Positions 27,104 through 36,258 are shown, counted from the stretch's first letter. The stretch is DNA of 64,000 nucleotides from Nitrospirota bacterium (GCA_016212095.1 JACRHH010000037.1:62001-126000), one strand, 5' to 3'. Notes: generated by a model not told the origin, from the sequence alone. Translations and numbers: made by a program.

Positions 27104-28783
27104 TCAGCCCCAAACCTCTTCGCTTTTGGCGCGGCTTCGTGTGAGGCCGCGTTCGTTCAGGTAGCGGTGGGCCGAGAGAGCGGCCTTCGCTCCGTCTCCA
27201 ACAGCGATGCAGATCTGCTTTTCGAAGACGTCGGTGCAGTCGCCGGCAGCGAAAAATCCGTCAAGCGCGGTTTCGTTCCTGGCGTTGACGGGAATTTCCC
27301 GCCTCTCGTTCAGCGCAATCAGGCCCGACACCGGCGCTGTGTTGGGCTCAAGCCCAATCTCAAGGAACATGCCGTCAACGCGCAGTTCCTCCCGTTTTTC
27401 GCCATCAGTCGAGATCATGCGAATGCCTTCGAAGCGGCTGCCGCCCAGAATCTCCCGCACAAGCATTCCCGGATGCAGGAAAACGTTGATCGCGCCGGAA
27501 ACCTTCCGCTGAAGCGATTCGTCGGCAGTAAACTCGCCGCGCCTGTGGATGACATGCACCTCCGTCGCGAAATTCATCAGGTCGCGCGCTGCGGTGAAGG
27601 CCGAGTTGCCGCCGCCGACAACAGCAACCTTTTTGCCCCTGTAAAGCGGCGCGTCGCATGTTGCGCAGAATGCTATCCCTTTACCTATGAACATCTCCTC
27701 GCGCGGAATGCCGAGCCGCCTGTATTCCTTGCCGGCTGTGTAGATGACCGCGTTTCCGGCAAACGATGAGCCGTCAGCCATGGTCACGCTGAATCTGTCG
27801 CCGTCTTTTTTTATTACTGCCACGTTTTCGCCAAGCTTCATCGCAACAGGATAGCTTTCGGCATGATTTCGGAACAGTTCGGTCAGTTCGTGTCCGCTCA
27901 AGCCCGGAAGGCCAAGATAATTGTCGATTTCGGCGGTGTAGTTCATCTGGCCGCCAACGTCCCTTGAAACCAGAAGAACGTCCAGATCCTTTCGGGCTGC
28001 GTAAACCGCCGCCGACATCGCAGCCGGGCCGCCGCCCACGATAATCAGTTCGTAATCGCGCCCCTCCTCCGCCTTGCGCGCTCGTCTGCCCGGTCGCGCC
28101 TCTCGCCTTGCGTCCTCAAGGCGGGCGTAATCCTCCGGCTTCACCGCCTTCAGCACTTCCATGAAAAGACGGTCAACCGGCATCGCGCCTTCAACATGAA
28201 AAACCTCGTTTATCACGGTCTTCGGCACGCCCGACACTGCATATTTGTTCGACACGAGCGGCAGGCTGCCCACCTCCACCATGTCGGCCCGGATATTGTC
28301 GTTCGCCATGGCAAGCTGAAACGCCGCGTGAACCGCGTCCGGACAGTACGGGCAGGTGACGGTTGTCATCACCTGAATATGAACCGGCTCGTTGATGCGA
28401 TTTACAAGCTGTTCGAATTCCGGCGGAAGGCCAGACTTTCCGGATGCGGCAAGCAGAATGCCCTCTATCAACGATGTAAACTCGTAACCGGCGGTCATGC
28501 CGAAGAACCTTATGCCGAAGTCTCGCGCGCCGATTACGGCAAGAGCCGGTATCTTGTCGATGCCGTACCGCGCTGCCATGCGTCCGTCGGCCACGAAGTC
28601 ATGAATCTCAAGCGTCAACCTTTCCGAAAGCGCCGCAACCTCCTCCAGAATGAGCCGCTGCTCGCGGCAGGCCGGGCAAGGCGGCTCCTGCTGGGTGAAA
28701 AAGACCAATCTCACATCGCCGCCCATGCTTTTAAAAAGCGGCACAAGCGCATCCTTGGTTTTTTTATCGATCAATTCTGTCAC
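27104..28783 (-). CDS. Tandem thioredoxin-fold (PDO-like) domains fused to thioredoxin reductase
   Basis: 559 residues, cytoplasmic. Residues 1-215 are two thioredoxin folds with CPAC (36-39) and CPYC (144-147), as in protein disulfide oxidoreductases and the N-terminal domain of AhpF. Residues 240-555 are an FAD/NAD(P)H reductase: ELIIVGGGPAAMSAAVYAA, GGQMNYTAEIDNYLG, redox site FCATCDAPLYRG (CATC at 373-376), VAVVGGGNSAF, and FFAAGDCTD. One chain therefore holds the whole relay from NAD(P)H to a dithiol exit. A peroxiredoxin partner is not adjacent. The GTG start has GGAGG, and a TATAAT promoter lies 30 bases upstream. Confidence 0.9.
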   Translation of the reverse strand: MTELIDKKTKDALVPLFKSMGGDVRLVFFTQQEPPCPACREQRLILEEVAALSERLTLEIHDFVADGRMAARYGIDKIPALAVIGARDFGIRFFGMTAGYEFTSLIEGILLAASGKSGLPPEFEQLVNRINEPVHIQVMTTVTCPYCPDAVHAAFQLAMANDNIRADMVEVGSLPLVSNKYAVSGVPKTVINEVFHVEGAMPVDRLFMEVLKAVKPEDYARLEDARREARPGRRARKAEEGRDYELIIVGGGPAAMSAAVYAARKDLDVLLVSRDVGGQMNYTAEIDNYLGLPGLSGHELTELFRNHAESYPVAMKLGENVAVIKKDGDRFSVTMADGSSFAGNAVIYTAGKEYRRLGIPREEMFIGKGIAFCATCDAPLYRGKKVAVVGGGNSAFTAARDLMNFATEVHVIHRRGEFTADESLQRKVSGAINVFLHPGMLVREILGGSRFEGIRMISTDGEKREELRVDGMFLEIGLEPNTAPVSGLIALNERREIPVNARNETALDGFFAAGDCTDVFEKQICIAVGDGAKAALSAHRYLNERGLTRSRAKSEEVWG

Positions 28784-28813
28784 CTGTTTTCATCCTCCGG
28801 TGGTCATGCGTCC

Positions 28814-28841
28814 ATTATAGGCAAGTGAACGGTAATGGCAA
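28814..28841 (-). promoter_or_regulatory. Promoter of the thioredoxin-reductase fusion gene
   Basis: On the minus strand TTGCCA (28841-28836), a 16-base spacer and a perfect TATAAT (28819-28814), about 30 bases ahead of the GTG. Confidence 0.55.
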
Positions 28842-28992
28842 GCCCGGAACAGTGCCATATCGTTGTTGACAGCGGCATGAGCGGGCTATAGCATGGGAAT
28901 GCGGGGGCGTGGCTGCATTTATGCTTCCGGGCGGCAATTGTTTCATCATTGCAAGACTGAATACATCAATCGTGTGAAAGGAGTTGAGTTTA

Positions 28993-29436
28993 ATGAAAGT
29001 TAAAGACCTGATGAAAAGCCCGGTCGTGACGGTGGGGAAGAACGCGACAGTGAAGGAGGCCGGAGACCTTATCGAGTCTCACGACGTAAACGGCATTGCG
29101 GTGATGGACGGCGATAACGTGGTCGGCGTTATTACGCGCGCCGACATTTTCAAGTCAATTCTGCCGCGCTATCCGGAGCTGTTTGAGGATGACGAGAGGT
29201 GCCTCAGGGACTTCGAGGTTATCGAGGAGCGCATCGGCAAGATTAACAAGGTGAAGGTAAGCGAACTGATGGGCGCGCCCGCGATGACACTGGATGAGGA
29301 TACGCCGATATGCAAGGCCGGATCGCTCATGATCCTGCGCAAGGTAAAACAGATGCCGGTTACAAAGGGCGGGCATATGGTGGGAATAATTACGCTCACC
29401 GACATCTGCAGCAGTTTTATGGCAAGGGCGAAGTAG
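28993..29436 (+). CDS. Two-CBS-domain protein
   Basis: 147 residues consisting of a CBS pair: KVKDLMKSPVVTVGKNATVK with GIAVMDGDNVVGVITRADIF, then KVSELMGAPAMTLDEDTPIC with MPVTKGGHMVGIITLTDIC. Such stand-alone pairs bind adenosine nucleotides and regulate partners that are usually unlinked. AAAGGAG sits ten bases before the ATG at 28993; a TTG at 28984 is too close to it to be used. The 209-base gap upstream holds the divergent fusion-gene promoter and a weak TTGACA-15-TATAGC at 28866-28892. Confidence 0.9.
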   Translation: MKVKDLMKSPVVTVGKNATVKEAGDLIESHDVNGIAVMDGDNVVGVITRADIFKSILPRYPELFEDDERCLRDFEVIEERIGKINKVKVSELMGAPAMTLDEDTPICKAGSLMILRKVKQMPVTKGGHMVGIITLTDICSSFMARAK

Positions 29437-29463
29437 CAAATAATGACTGGGCCGGGCGCAGGC

Positions 29464-30414
29464 TCATGTGCCCGGCCGTTTTCGCATCGCAAGATCCGGA
29501 TAGAGTCTTTTCATGCAATCGGGGCAGATTCCGTGGGTAAAGACCGCTTCCGATCGTTCGCCAATGTAGAGTTCCATCGGCTGCCACGATTTCTGATCCA
29601 TTGGATCGCCATCCTCGGTTCTTATTCGCTTGCACGAAGAGCATATCGGCAGCAACCCTTCCAGCCGCCGGATATGCGCCATGGCCTCCAGTTCCTGCCT
29701 GATGGAGACCAGCAGGCCGCGTCCGGTCATAAAGACCACGGCAAGCGCCGTAATCAGAAAAAGCACGTGATTGATTATATGACCCCGGTTTTGCGCGGAA
29801 CTGGCAGCGATATAAGGAGCATATGAAAACGTGACGCTGATGCCTCCGCGAATCTGTCCGATCTTTTCGCCTTCATGACAACGCAGGCAGGATTCATCTG
29901 CGATAACAGGCGCGATGTAGCGAAAATATTGCCCGCCATCCTCCATCACAATTTCAGACAACTCCTTTTCACCGCCAACAAGACGCTCAAGCGCCGCGCG
30001 CTCCCACGCATCCGGCGCGTTTCCGGGCCTGACAGGATTGAGGCTGGTCAGGTGAACCTTCGGCCCTCCGTCCGACAAGAGTATCTCGGCGGTCAGGCGC
30101 GTCATGTACGACGGATTTATTTTAGTCAGCGCCATGCCGTCTGTTGTCTTGACGTCGCGCAACGGATCCTTGAGGTAGGGATTGGGGCGAAAGTGCTCGG
30201 TCACCGGCACGTAAACCCCGCCGTGCGCCGATATCCACTTCCTGGCCGCCACCATCTCCTGAAAGAACGACTTCGCGGCAAACAACGCCAGATTTCTGTC
30301 ATACAGGGCCGACTCACGCATGTTCATGAAAAGCGAAACCATCGTTATCACCAATGCTGCCGCCGCTATAAGCGCCAGATGCAATTTCGCCCGATTTAAC
30401 GCATCAGGATTCAT
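29464..30414 (-). CDS. Membrane heme-sensor protein, Tll0287-like (DUF3365) with a Cys-rich cytoplasmic knuckle
   Basis: 316 residues. A membrane segment at about 12-30, a periplasmic Tll0287-like domain with a CXXCH heme motif (ESCLRCHEGEK near 174-184), a second membrane segment at about 213-232, and a cytoplasmic end with ICSSCKRIR and FTHGICPDCMKRLYP. That last Cys4-type module is commonly found after kinases or receivers. There is no kinase or cyclase domain, so the protein looks like a sensor without output that must act through a partner. Signal possibly redox or a small ligand on heme. Confidence 0.75.
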   Translation of the reverse strand: MNPDALNRAKLHLALIAAAALVITMVSLFMNMRESALYDRNLALFAAKSFFQEMVAARKWISAHGGVYVPVTEHFRPNPYLKDPLRDVKTTDGMALTKINPSYMTRLTAEILLSDGGPKVHLTSLNPVRPGNAPDAWERAALERLVGGEKELSEIVMEDGGQYFRYIAPVIADESCLRCHEGEKIGQIRGGISVTFSYAPYIAASSAQNRGHIINHVLFLITALAVVFMTGRGLLVSIRQELEAMAHIRRLEGLLPICSSCKRIRTEDGDPMDQKSWQPMELYIGERSEAVFTHGICPDCMKRLYPDLAMRKRPGT

Positions 30415-30464
30415 TTAAGTCCTTTCCGCTCAACAGGATCCACACGCTTGATTTAGTATGCGCA

Positions 30465-31112
30465 ATGAATCTATTGTATCGCGTAATTCAAACGTCCGGC
30501 GAGGTGAAATATCATTTGGGAGACATTCAGGAGCATCAGCCGCTTACGCAGTATGACAGGGTTACGGTAATAATCTACCGTTCAGGGATATTGCTGTCGG
30601 CTGTCATGACCGCCTGCCTGGCCGCATCGGGCGTAATCTTCAACGACCTTCAGCAGGCCATGCGCCCGTCCGGTTTCATGCTTTATGCCCTGTTCGTTGC
30701 CGTCGGGCTTTCGGTGATGTACATCCACCTTTATGTGAGCAGGTTTCACAGCGCGCTAAAGCGCCTTTATATCGGCGCGGCGGCATGTATCGGCGTGCTT
30801 TCGTATCTGGGACACGGCAATCCTGCTGCCGGAATTTTCGGCGCGTGGTACGGCCCCGCGCTTCTGCTTCCGCTTTCCGGCTGCCTGGGCTTCATAACCG
30901 CAAAAGAGGCGTTCTGTTTCAGGCTGACCGAAGGCTACGTGCTTGCCGTGCTGATGCCGGGGTATCTGCTTCTTGCAACCGCCGGGGCGCTTTCGCCGGG
31001 CGCGCTTCTTGGCGGGCTGGTTCTAATAGCCGTGATGCTTCTTTTTTTCACGGCGCGAAAGATATTCATGCCGCTGCACTACGACATCGGCGATAAATCA
31101 GCGTATCAATAA
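30465..31112 (+). CDS. Multi-pass membrane protein, DUF2301-like
   Basis: 215 residues. After a soluble N-terminal 35 residues come about six hydrophobic segments (around 40-60, 70-88, 100-115, 122-145, 152-175, 178-195). FITAKEAFCFRLTEGYVLA in the fourth loop is the most conserved part of the DUF2301 family of uncharacterised inner-membrane proteins. No transporter motif is seen. Its stop overlaps the stop of the convergent glycosyltransferase-like gene by 15 bases. Transcribed divergently from the heme sensor with a 50-base gap. Confidence 0.65.
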   Translation: MNLLYRVIQTSGEVKYHLGDIQEHQPLTQYDRVTVIIYRSGILLSAVMTACLAASGVIFNDLQQAMRPSGFMLYALFVAVGLSVMYIHLYVSRFHSALKRLYIGAAACIGVLSYLGHGNPAAGIFGAWYGPALLLPLSGCLGFITAKEAFCFRLTEGYVLAVLMPGYLLLATAGALSPGALLGGLVLIAVMLLFFTARKIFMPLHYDIGDKSAYQ

Positions 31113-32717
31113 CTGCAACGCTGTTTTTGCCTTTTCCGCCATTACGCCTTCCCACGCCGCCATGTCAGCCGGATAGCCTTCGATGGCCGAGGCGATGGCA
31201 ACCGGCATGTCGTCGGATGCAACGCTCTTTTCAAGCGCCAACCGTCCCTGCGAGCCGGGCGTGAAGTTGCGCTCAACTCCGCAGAGAAATTCGCGGAAGC
31301 GCGTGACCTGCCTCGCAAGCGATTCGTCCCGGTTCCACCACGCTTCCGGATCATCCAGTTTCACCCCGATCGCCTCGACAAGCCCGGCGGCGCGGCTATG
31401 CCGTTCCTCGTAGGCGCTCCAGACGCGGTCGCGTGTTTCGATTATCGTTCGCCTCAGCGTTTCAGCGTCAGGCTGAATCGACGGGAATCCCGATTCCGCA
31501 AGCCGCTCAACCGTAAATAGCATCACATCGCCCCAGAACTGGTTCCGCAGCTCGCCCGAAAGGCAGGCGATACCGCCGTCCTCCCTCTCAACAACCCCGC
31601 GCCGGTATTCGGCGTTTCTGCCGCAGTCCAGCGTGCGGCGGTGCATGAGCGGCAGTTCCGCCGAAACAAACCCGCCGCCCTCGCAAGCCCGCAATATCCG
31701 CCCAAGCACAGGCCCGGCCATCCGGAGCCCAAGATTGGCAAACGGTATGAAATAGCGAAGCGATGAAGCCCTGACAACGTAATTGCCGGTATATACCGTT
31801 CGTGCCGGAGCTGGCCGCGCCGGAATCGCCATGATTTCGCCTGTTCTGACGCTTGGACTTATGCCGCGCGTGGGGTGCAGCCCATTGAAAAACCCGTTGA
31901 TCTCGCCCGAAAGCGCGGCAAACGCCGCGCGCGCTCCGTGATCGCCGTCCATCCGGCACACATACTGAACCGGCGCGGAAGCGCGGCGGTAGCCGAACAT
32001 GTCGGCCATGTCGTTGTATTCGGCGGACGCGCCGCCGGCCGCCGAACGTTCATGAAACGGACACGAATACTCCGGCGATGCCGAAGCGCATCTGTCGAGA
32101 AAACCGGCAAGGTCGTCCAGCATCGTATTGACCATCACCGACGGCGAAACCGGCGGATCGCCAACCACCTTGCCCGTAAGAACCTTTATTGCCGGATCGG
32201 CGAATATGCGCTCTATCTCATGGAAATAATTGAGAAAACCGCCGGGCGGCAAAACGCCGTCCGAAAACTCCTCGTCGCTGTCCACAAACCAGACGAGCGT
32301 TTTTTCAGCGTCGGCCCCTGCTCCGGCAAGCTCATCGAGTATCGAAAGCGACGCCAGATTGCGCGTGATCGACGCGCCCTTGCGGGGCGGCGCGAAACCG
32401 TCGGCTCCAACCGCGCCGATGATCCGCGACAGGGAAAACCTCTCGCCTGACGAAAGCCCGCGAATAAGTTCGCCCTGTTCCCGCAGCCCGAAACGCCGGG
32501 CGTCAAGGCCGCGCGCTTGCGCCGAGGCAACCAAGCCTTCGTGAGCGGTTATCGATGAACGGTCGGCGCTGTCGTCCGCCACGATAACCCTCGGATTTCC
32601 GGCACAACCGTGGGCCGAAAGATGGATGAAAAGGCTATCGATGCAGTTTGCAAGCATCCGTGGCCGGTCGGCAACCGGAATCACGATGATGAATTCGTAT
32701 GCGCGGGCGTCGGCCAT
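31098..32717 (-). CDS. Glycosyltransferase family 2-like protein with long C-terminal region
   Basis: 539 residues, no membrane segment. The N-terminus YEFIIVIPVADRPRMLANCIDSL is the family 2 opening strand, VIVADDS the second, and LVWFVDSDEEFSDGVLPPGG gives an Asp-x-Asp-type metal site near 145. The rest has many conserved-looking aromatic and charged stretches (YVCRMDGDHGARAA; FIPFANLGLRMAGPVLGR) that I cannot place. Sugar donor and acceptor unknown. It begins four bases after the thiamine-diphosphate enzyme gene, so the pair is likely to be one functional unit. Confidence 0.6.
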   Translation of the reverse strand: MADARAYEFIIVIPVADRPRMLANCIDSLFIHLSAHGCAGNPRVIVADDSADRSSITAHEGLVASAQARGLDARRFGLREQGELIRGLSSGERFSLSRIIGAVGADGFAPPRKGASITRNLASLSILDELAGAGADAEKTLVWFVDSDEEFSDGVLPPGGFLNYFHEIERIFADPAIKVLTGKVVGDPPVSPSVMVNTMLDDLAGFLDRCASASPEYSCPFHERSAAGGASAEYNDMADMFGYRRASAPVQYVCRMDGDHGARAAFAALSGEINGFFNGLHPTRGISPSVRTGEIMAIPARPAPARTVYTGNYVVRASSLRYFIPFANLGLRMAGPVLGRILRACEGGGFVSAELPLMHRRTLDCGRNAEYRRGVVEREDGGIACLSGELRNQFWGDVMLFTVERLAESGFPSIQPDAETLRRTIIETRDRVWSAYEERHSRAAGLVEAIGVKLDDPEAWWNRDESLARQVTRFREFLCGVERNFTPGSQGRLALEKSVASDDMPVAIASAIEGYPADMAAWEGVMAEKAKTALQLLIR

Positions 32718-32721
32718 GCGG

Positions 32722-34383
32722 CTACCGCCCGGATGAATAGTTTGGAAAGCTGTCCTTGCTCATGAATACCTCGATCAGGTTCACGCCGCTGTCGGGGTCG
32801 ATTGCGTCGAGTGCGGAGGCTATGTCGCCGGTTGACGACACACCGGCATATCGAACGCCAAAGGATTCGGCCATCAGCGCGTAATCGGGATTTTTGAAAT
32901 CGCACGAGATGTAGCGCCCGCGGTAATTATAGTGCTGATTCTTGCGAACCAGCCCAAGCGACGAGTTGTTCAGAAGAACAACCGTGAGCGGAATGTCGTG
33001 GTTCACGGCGGTCATCAGTTCCATGCAGCACATTTGGAATCCGCCGTCGCCCAGAATGGCCGCCGCCCGCCTGCCGGTTGCGGCGCGCGCGCCTATCGCC
33101 GCCGGAATCGCGTGGCCAAGCGACGAAATTCCGGAATTAGGGAAGTAACAGCCCGGCGAATTTACAGAAACAAAATTCTGCATGTAGAGGATGTTGTCGT
33201 CGAATATCATCGCGCCGCCGCCCATGCGGGCGCTGAAGGCGGCCAGAAAATCGCGTATGAGCGAAAAATCCTCCTCGCCGATGTTCGGATTCGGATAGCG
33301 TTTTTTATATTCCGTAACCGCGTCGGCGGCCTTTGGCGCAGCCGGTTCGGCGTCAAGCGCCGCAAGCGTTCGCTTCAAGACCGCCCGCACGTCTCCCAAA
33401 ACCGCAAGATCGGGCGTTATCACCTTCAGAAACTGATCGGGCTCGTTGTCGATGCGCACGATTTTCTTGCCGCCGGTCAGTTCGCGCCGCCAGTTGTAGC
33501 TTGTGCGTTCGCCGAAACTCACCCCGGCAAGAATCAGGAGATCGGCCTGTTCCGTGATGTAGCGCATGGCAAGTTCGCGCGAGGTTATGCCGATTACGCC
33601 AAGCGAAAGCGGATCGGTTTCCGGAATCACGCCGCGAGCCTTCAGACTGGTGGCAACCGGAATGCCAAGCCGCGATGAAAGCTCGCGAATCACACGCGCC
33701 GATTCCGGATCGTTAGCCCCATTCCCGGCAACTATAACCGGCCTGTGCGCCCCGGCAAGCATGGCCGGAAGCCTGTCGGCGGCAGCCGTATCGACGCAAA
33801 CGCCTCGGCGGCGCGGCAAGTTCGACAGCATTTCGCGCAAGCCGTCTGCGTCGGAAACCGTTTCCCGCAGCACGTTATATGGAAAGCTCAGAACAACCGG
33901 GCCGGGATTGGGCGACGTCAGAATGGAGTATGCGCGCCTGAAAACCTGATCGAGATAGTCGGCGCGTTCCACAATGCGGTGGTAGCGGGAAATGCCGCCG
34001 AATATCGATGACTGGTCGATGCTTGTTGCTCCCTGTCCGGAGCTTTCCTGAAGCGCGCCCCTGCCGAACGAGTATGTGGGCGATTCGCCGGTTATCGCAA
34101 GCACCGGAAGCCTGTCGGCCTGCGCGTTTGCAACGCCGGTTACAAGATTCGTCGCGCCCGGCCCGGCTGTGGCGATGCAGACGCCAACGCCGCCTGTGGC
34201 GCGCGCGCATCCGCCGGCCATGAAGGCCGCGCCCTGCTCGTGCTTTGCCAGTATTGTGGAAATGCCGGAATCGTGAAGGCTGTCGTATACGGGAAGGATG
34301 TGCGCGCCGGGAATGCCGAAAACATGGCGCGAGCCGAGCGCCTCGATGAAACGGACTATAAAATCCGCAACCGTGTCAGACAA
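32722..34383 (-). CDS. Thiamine-diphosphate-dependent enzyme (acetolactate synthase-like)
   Basis: 553 residues with the three-domain layout: PYR domain with HVFGIPGAHILPVYDSL, catalytic Glu in LAKHEQGAAFM and ATAGPGATNLVTGVANA; a central domain; and the PP domain with the cofactor motif GDGGFQMCCME...NNSS. The usual acetolactate-synthase stretch after the substrate loop is different (ESPTYSFGRGALQESSG), and there is no ilvN regulatory subunit next to it, so another decarboxylase or lyase reaction is likely. Its start overlaps the end of a small gene, and it is coupled to the glycosyltransferase-like gene downstream. Confidence 0.8.
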   Translation of the reverse strand: MSDTVADFIVRFIEALGSRHVFGIPGAHILPVYDSLHDSGISTILAKHEQGAAFMAGGCARATGGVGVCIATAGPGATNLVTGVANAQADRLPVLAITGESPTYSFGRGALQESSGQGATSIDQSSIFGGISRYHRIVERADYLDQVFRRAYSILTSPNPGPVVLSFPYNVLRETVSDADGLREMLSNLPRRRGVCVDTAAADRLPAMLAGAHRPVIVAGNGANDPESARVIRELSSRLGIPVATSLKARGVIPETDPLSLGVIGITSRELAMRYITEQADLLILAGVSFGERTSYNWRRELTGGKKIVRIDNEPDQFLKVITPDLAVLGDVRAVLKRTLAALDAEPAAPKAADAVTEYKKRYPNPNIGEEDFSLIRDFLAAFSARMGGGAMIFDDNILYMQNFVSVNSPGCYFPNSGISSLGHAIPAAIGARAATGRRAAAILGDGGFQMCCMELMTAVNHDIPLTVVLLNNSSLGLVRKNQHYNYRGRYISCDFKNPDYALMAESFGVRYAGVSSTGDIASALDAIDPDSGVNLIEVFMSKDSFPNYSSGR

Positions 34384-34564
34384 ACCGCGAGTTCAGGCGG
34401 CGGATGAACTGAACGAATATCTTGCGCCCCTCCGGGGTTTCAACGTCCACGCCCTGACGTTCGAGGTTCTCCCTGAGCCTGCCAAGTTCCTGAATGTAGA
34501 CATCGTCCACGGAAAACGATGTGTCTATAAGATGTTTTTTCTCTTTCGGATCGATGTCGGACAT
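34376..34564 (-). CDS. Small conserved-looking protein of unknown function
   Basis: 62 residues: an acidic start (MSDIDPKEKKHLID) and an amphipathic helical middle (VDDVYIQELGRLRENLERQG), ending RRLNSRF. No cysteine, no signal peptide. It is kept because it is tightly packed: its ATG comes 15 bases after the zinc-finger gene and its stop overlaps the thiamine enzyme start by eight bases. The ATG four codons earlier is an alternative start. A small adaptor or regulatory role is possible; nothing more can be said. Confidence 0.6.
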   Translation of the reverse strand: MSDIDPKEKKHLIDTSFSVDDVYIQELGRLRENLERQGVDVETPEGRKIFVQFIRRLNSRFV

Positions 34565-34579
34565 GGCTGCCTGCACTCC

Positions 34580-34831
34580 CTAAGCCGCCTTGGCCCGCGC
34601 CTCGTCCGCCCTCTCGTGGCCGTCGGCGCAACGGGAGCATATTTTATTGCCGTTCTCGTCAACGCCGTACCGATCCACGCTCACCAGAATGTCGTTGCAT
34701 TCATGGCATGTGCCGATGATCGACTTGGCGCAGAAATCGCAAAAAGTGTACTCCTCGCCGGTCTGCGGATGAATCCACCTGACCAGATCGATCGGGTCGT
34801 GGCATATCATGCATATGGAACTTGAACCCAT
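34580..34831 (-). CDS. Small multi-zinc-finger protein
   Basis: 83 residues with eight cysteines in four CxxC pairs: CMIC (7-10), CDFC (31-34), CHEC (42-45) and CSRC (65-68), the last before a charged tail. Two or more treble-clef or ribbon zinc sites are expected, like small DksA-type or LIM-like adaptors, but I recognise no family. The ATG overlaps the last base of the TPR gene, so expression is coupled to it. Cytoplasmic. Confidence 0.65.
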   Translation of the reverse strand: MGSSSICMICHDPIDLVRWIHPQTGEEYTFCDFCAKSIIGTCHECNDILVSVDRYGVDENGNKICSRCADGHERADEARAKAA

Positions 34832-35556
34832 TATTTCTTCTCCGTGGCCGACGCATTCGCCGGGATATTGAGCGTTGCCGCCTTTGGCGTTTCACCAAGC
34901 CTGCCCTTTGCCTCAGACAACCACGGCGAGGCCGGGAATGACGAAACAAGCTCGCGAAGCGCCTTTTTGGCGTCATCCGGCTTGCTCATCCTGTCGTATA
35001 TATTGGCCGTTTCCATAAGCGCGGTGTCCGCGCCGATCTGATCGCCCTTTACAAGCTCAAGCTCTTTGAGCGCTCCGGAGCTGTCGCCGTCGGCGGCAAG
35101 CATCAAGGCCATCTTGATATGAACCGACGAGGCGAGCGTGGAGCCGGAAAATTTGGAAATAAACCTCCTGAATGTCTCCATCGCCTGCTTCTTGTCGCCG
35201 GTTTTAAGCTGCGATTCGCCAAGGTAATAAAGGGAAACAGGCGTTTCGGATGAGCCTGCCGCGTCCTTGAAAAGCCCCAGAGCCTTTTTGTAGTCGTCGG
35301 CGGTTCGCGCCGCGTTCTTTTCGCTGCCGTAGAATGCCGTCAGCGCCTGGCTTTCGAGATTCGAGGCTTTCTCGGCCTTCGATGAACGGTAATATGTGAT
35401 GCCGATGCCCAGAACCGCGACAATGCCGATTGCTGCAAGCGCGATAAGCACGGCATGTTTGCGGTCTTCGTAAACCTGCGAAAATATCGATTTGATCTCC
35501 TCGATATCCGGCACTTCGCCATGCTTTTCATCATGTTTCTTTATCACTCTGGTCAT
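34831..35556 (-). CDS. Membrane-anchored tetratricopeptide protein (YfgM-like layout)
   Basis: 241 residues. A charged N-terminal cytoplasmic tail of 35 residues, one membrane segment (about 36-56, AVLIALAAIGIVAVLGIGIT), then an extracytoplasmic solenoid of TPR-type helices: ALGLFKDAAGSSETPVSLYY, QAMETFRRFISKFSGS, GALKELELVKGDQIG, ALRELVSSFPASPWL. The arrangement matches YfgM, which works with periplasmic chaperones, but the match is architectural. It overlaps the PHP gene by four bases upstream and the zinc-finger gene downstream. Confidence 0.75.
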   Translation of the reverse strand: MTRVIKKHDEKHGEVPDIEEIKSIFSQVYEDRKHAVLIALAAIGIVAVLGIGITYYRSSKAEKASNLESQALTAFYGSEKNAARTADDYKKALGLFKDAAGSSETPVSLYYLGESQLKTGDKKQAMETFRRFISKFSGSTLASSVHIKMALMLAADGDSSGALKELELVKGDQIGADTALMETANIYDRMSKPDDAKKALRELVSSFPASPWLSEAKGRLGETPKAATLNIPANASATEKK

Positions 35557-36215
35557 CGGAAATTCCCTCCCGCAAGTTTTTCAAGCAGTTTTTCTGCGTT
35601 ATTAAACGCCACGGCAATTCTTTCGTCCGACAGCCCCGCTCCGCGAAGAACCTTCTCCGCCATGCGCTTGTCTATCAGGTCGCCAGGCGCATGCGTGTCG
35701 GTATCGACAACCAGTCCGGCCCCGGCCTCAAGCGCAACAGCCGCAACATGGCCGTTTGTGAGGCTGTGGCCCTTTCGTGCCGTGATCTCCAGCATTATTC
35801 CCCTGCGCGCGGCTTCGGCGGCAACCTGTGGAGTAATGAATCCGGGATGCGCCAGTATGTCGCAGCCGCCCTCTATCGCGGCGGCGCTCGTGCCGGGCGA
35901 CACCGGCTCAACCGGAGTTTCGCCATGAACGACAACAAGCCTTGCTCCCATTCTCCGGGCATCGCTGATGAGGCGGGGAATCTGGGCGGGTGGCGCGTGG
36001 GTGATTTCGACGCCCGGAATAACCGTAATATCGTAAAGCCCGCGAAGGGAGTCGGACGCCCTGACAAGCGCCGCAATCACCGTTTCCATGTTCGATTCAT
36101 CAACATGATCGGTGATGCCGATGGCCCGATAGCCGACAACCATTGCGCGGCGGACAAGCTCCGCCGGTATCAGTTCGCCATCGCTCCAGACGGTATGTGT
36201 GTGAAAATCGATCAC
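35553..36215 (-). CDS. PHP-domain phosphoesterase (histidinol-phosphatase-type)
   Basis: 220 residues. PHP motifs: DFHTHTVWSDGEL (1-13), IGITDHVD, VIPGVEITH, LVVVHGE, DILAHPGFI, ITARKGHS and DTDTHAPGDL, which together give the His/Asp trinuclear metal site. Members hydrolyse phosphate esters such as histidinol phosphate; without other his genes nearby (hisA is 5 kb away) the substrate remains open. It heads the PHP-TPR-zinc finger run. Upstream are two dispersed repeats. Confidence 0.85.
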   Translation of the reverse strand: MIDFHTHTVWSDGELIPAELVRRAMVVGYRAIGITDHVDESNMETVIAALVRASDSLRGLYDITVIPGVEITHAPPAQIPRLISDARRMGARLVVVHGETPVEPVSPGTSAAAIEGGCDILAHPGFITPQVAAEAARRGIMLEITARKGHSLTNGHVAAVALEAGAGLVVDTDTHAPGDLIDKRMAEKVLRGAGLSDERIAVAFNNAEKLLEKLAGGNFR

Positions 36216-36258
36216 GGCCTGTTAGATTACTGAAAAAAACGGCGATATGTCAAAAGAA

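Noticed and set aside
32722-34383. Acetolactate synthase large subunit (ilvB)
   Set aside because: The substrate-loop segment differs and no small subunit or other branched-chain genes are nearby; only the broad ThDP family is claimed.
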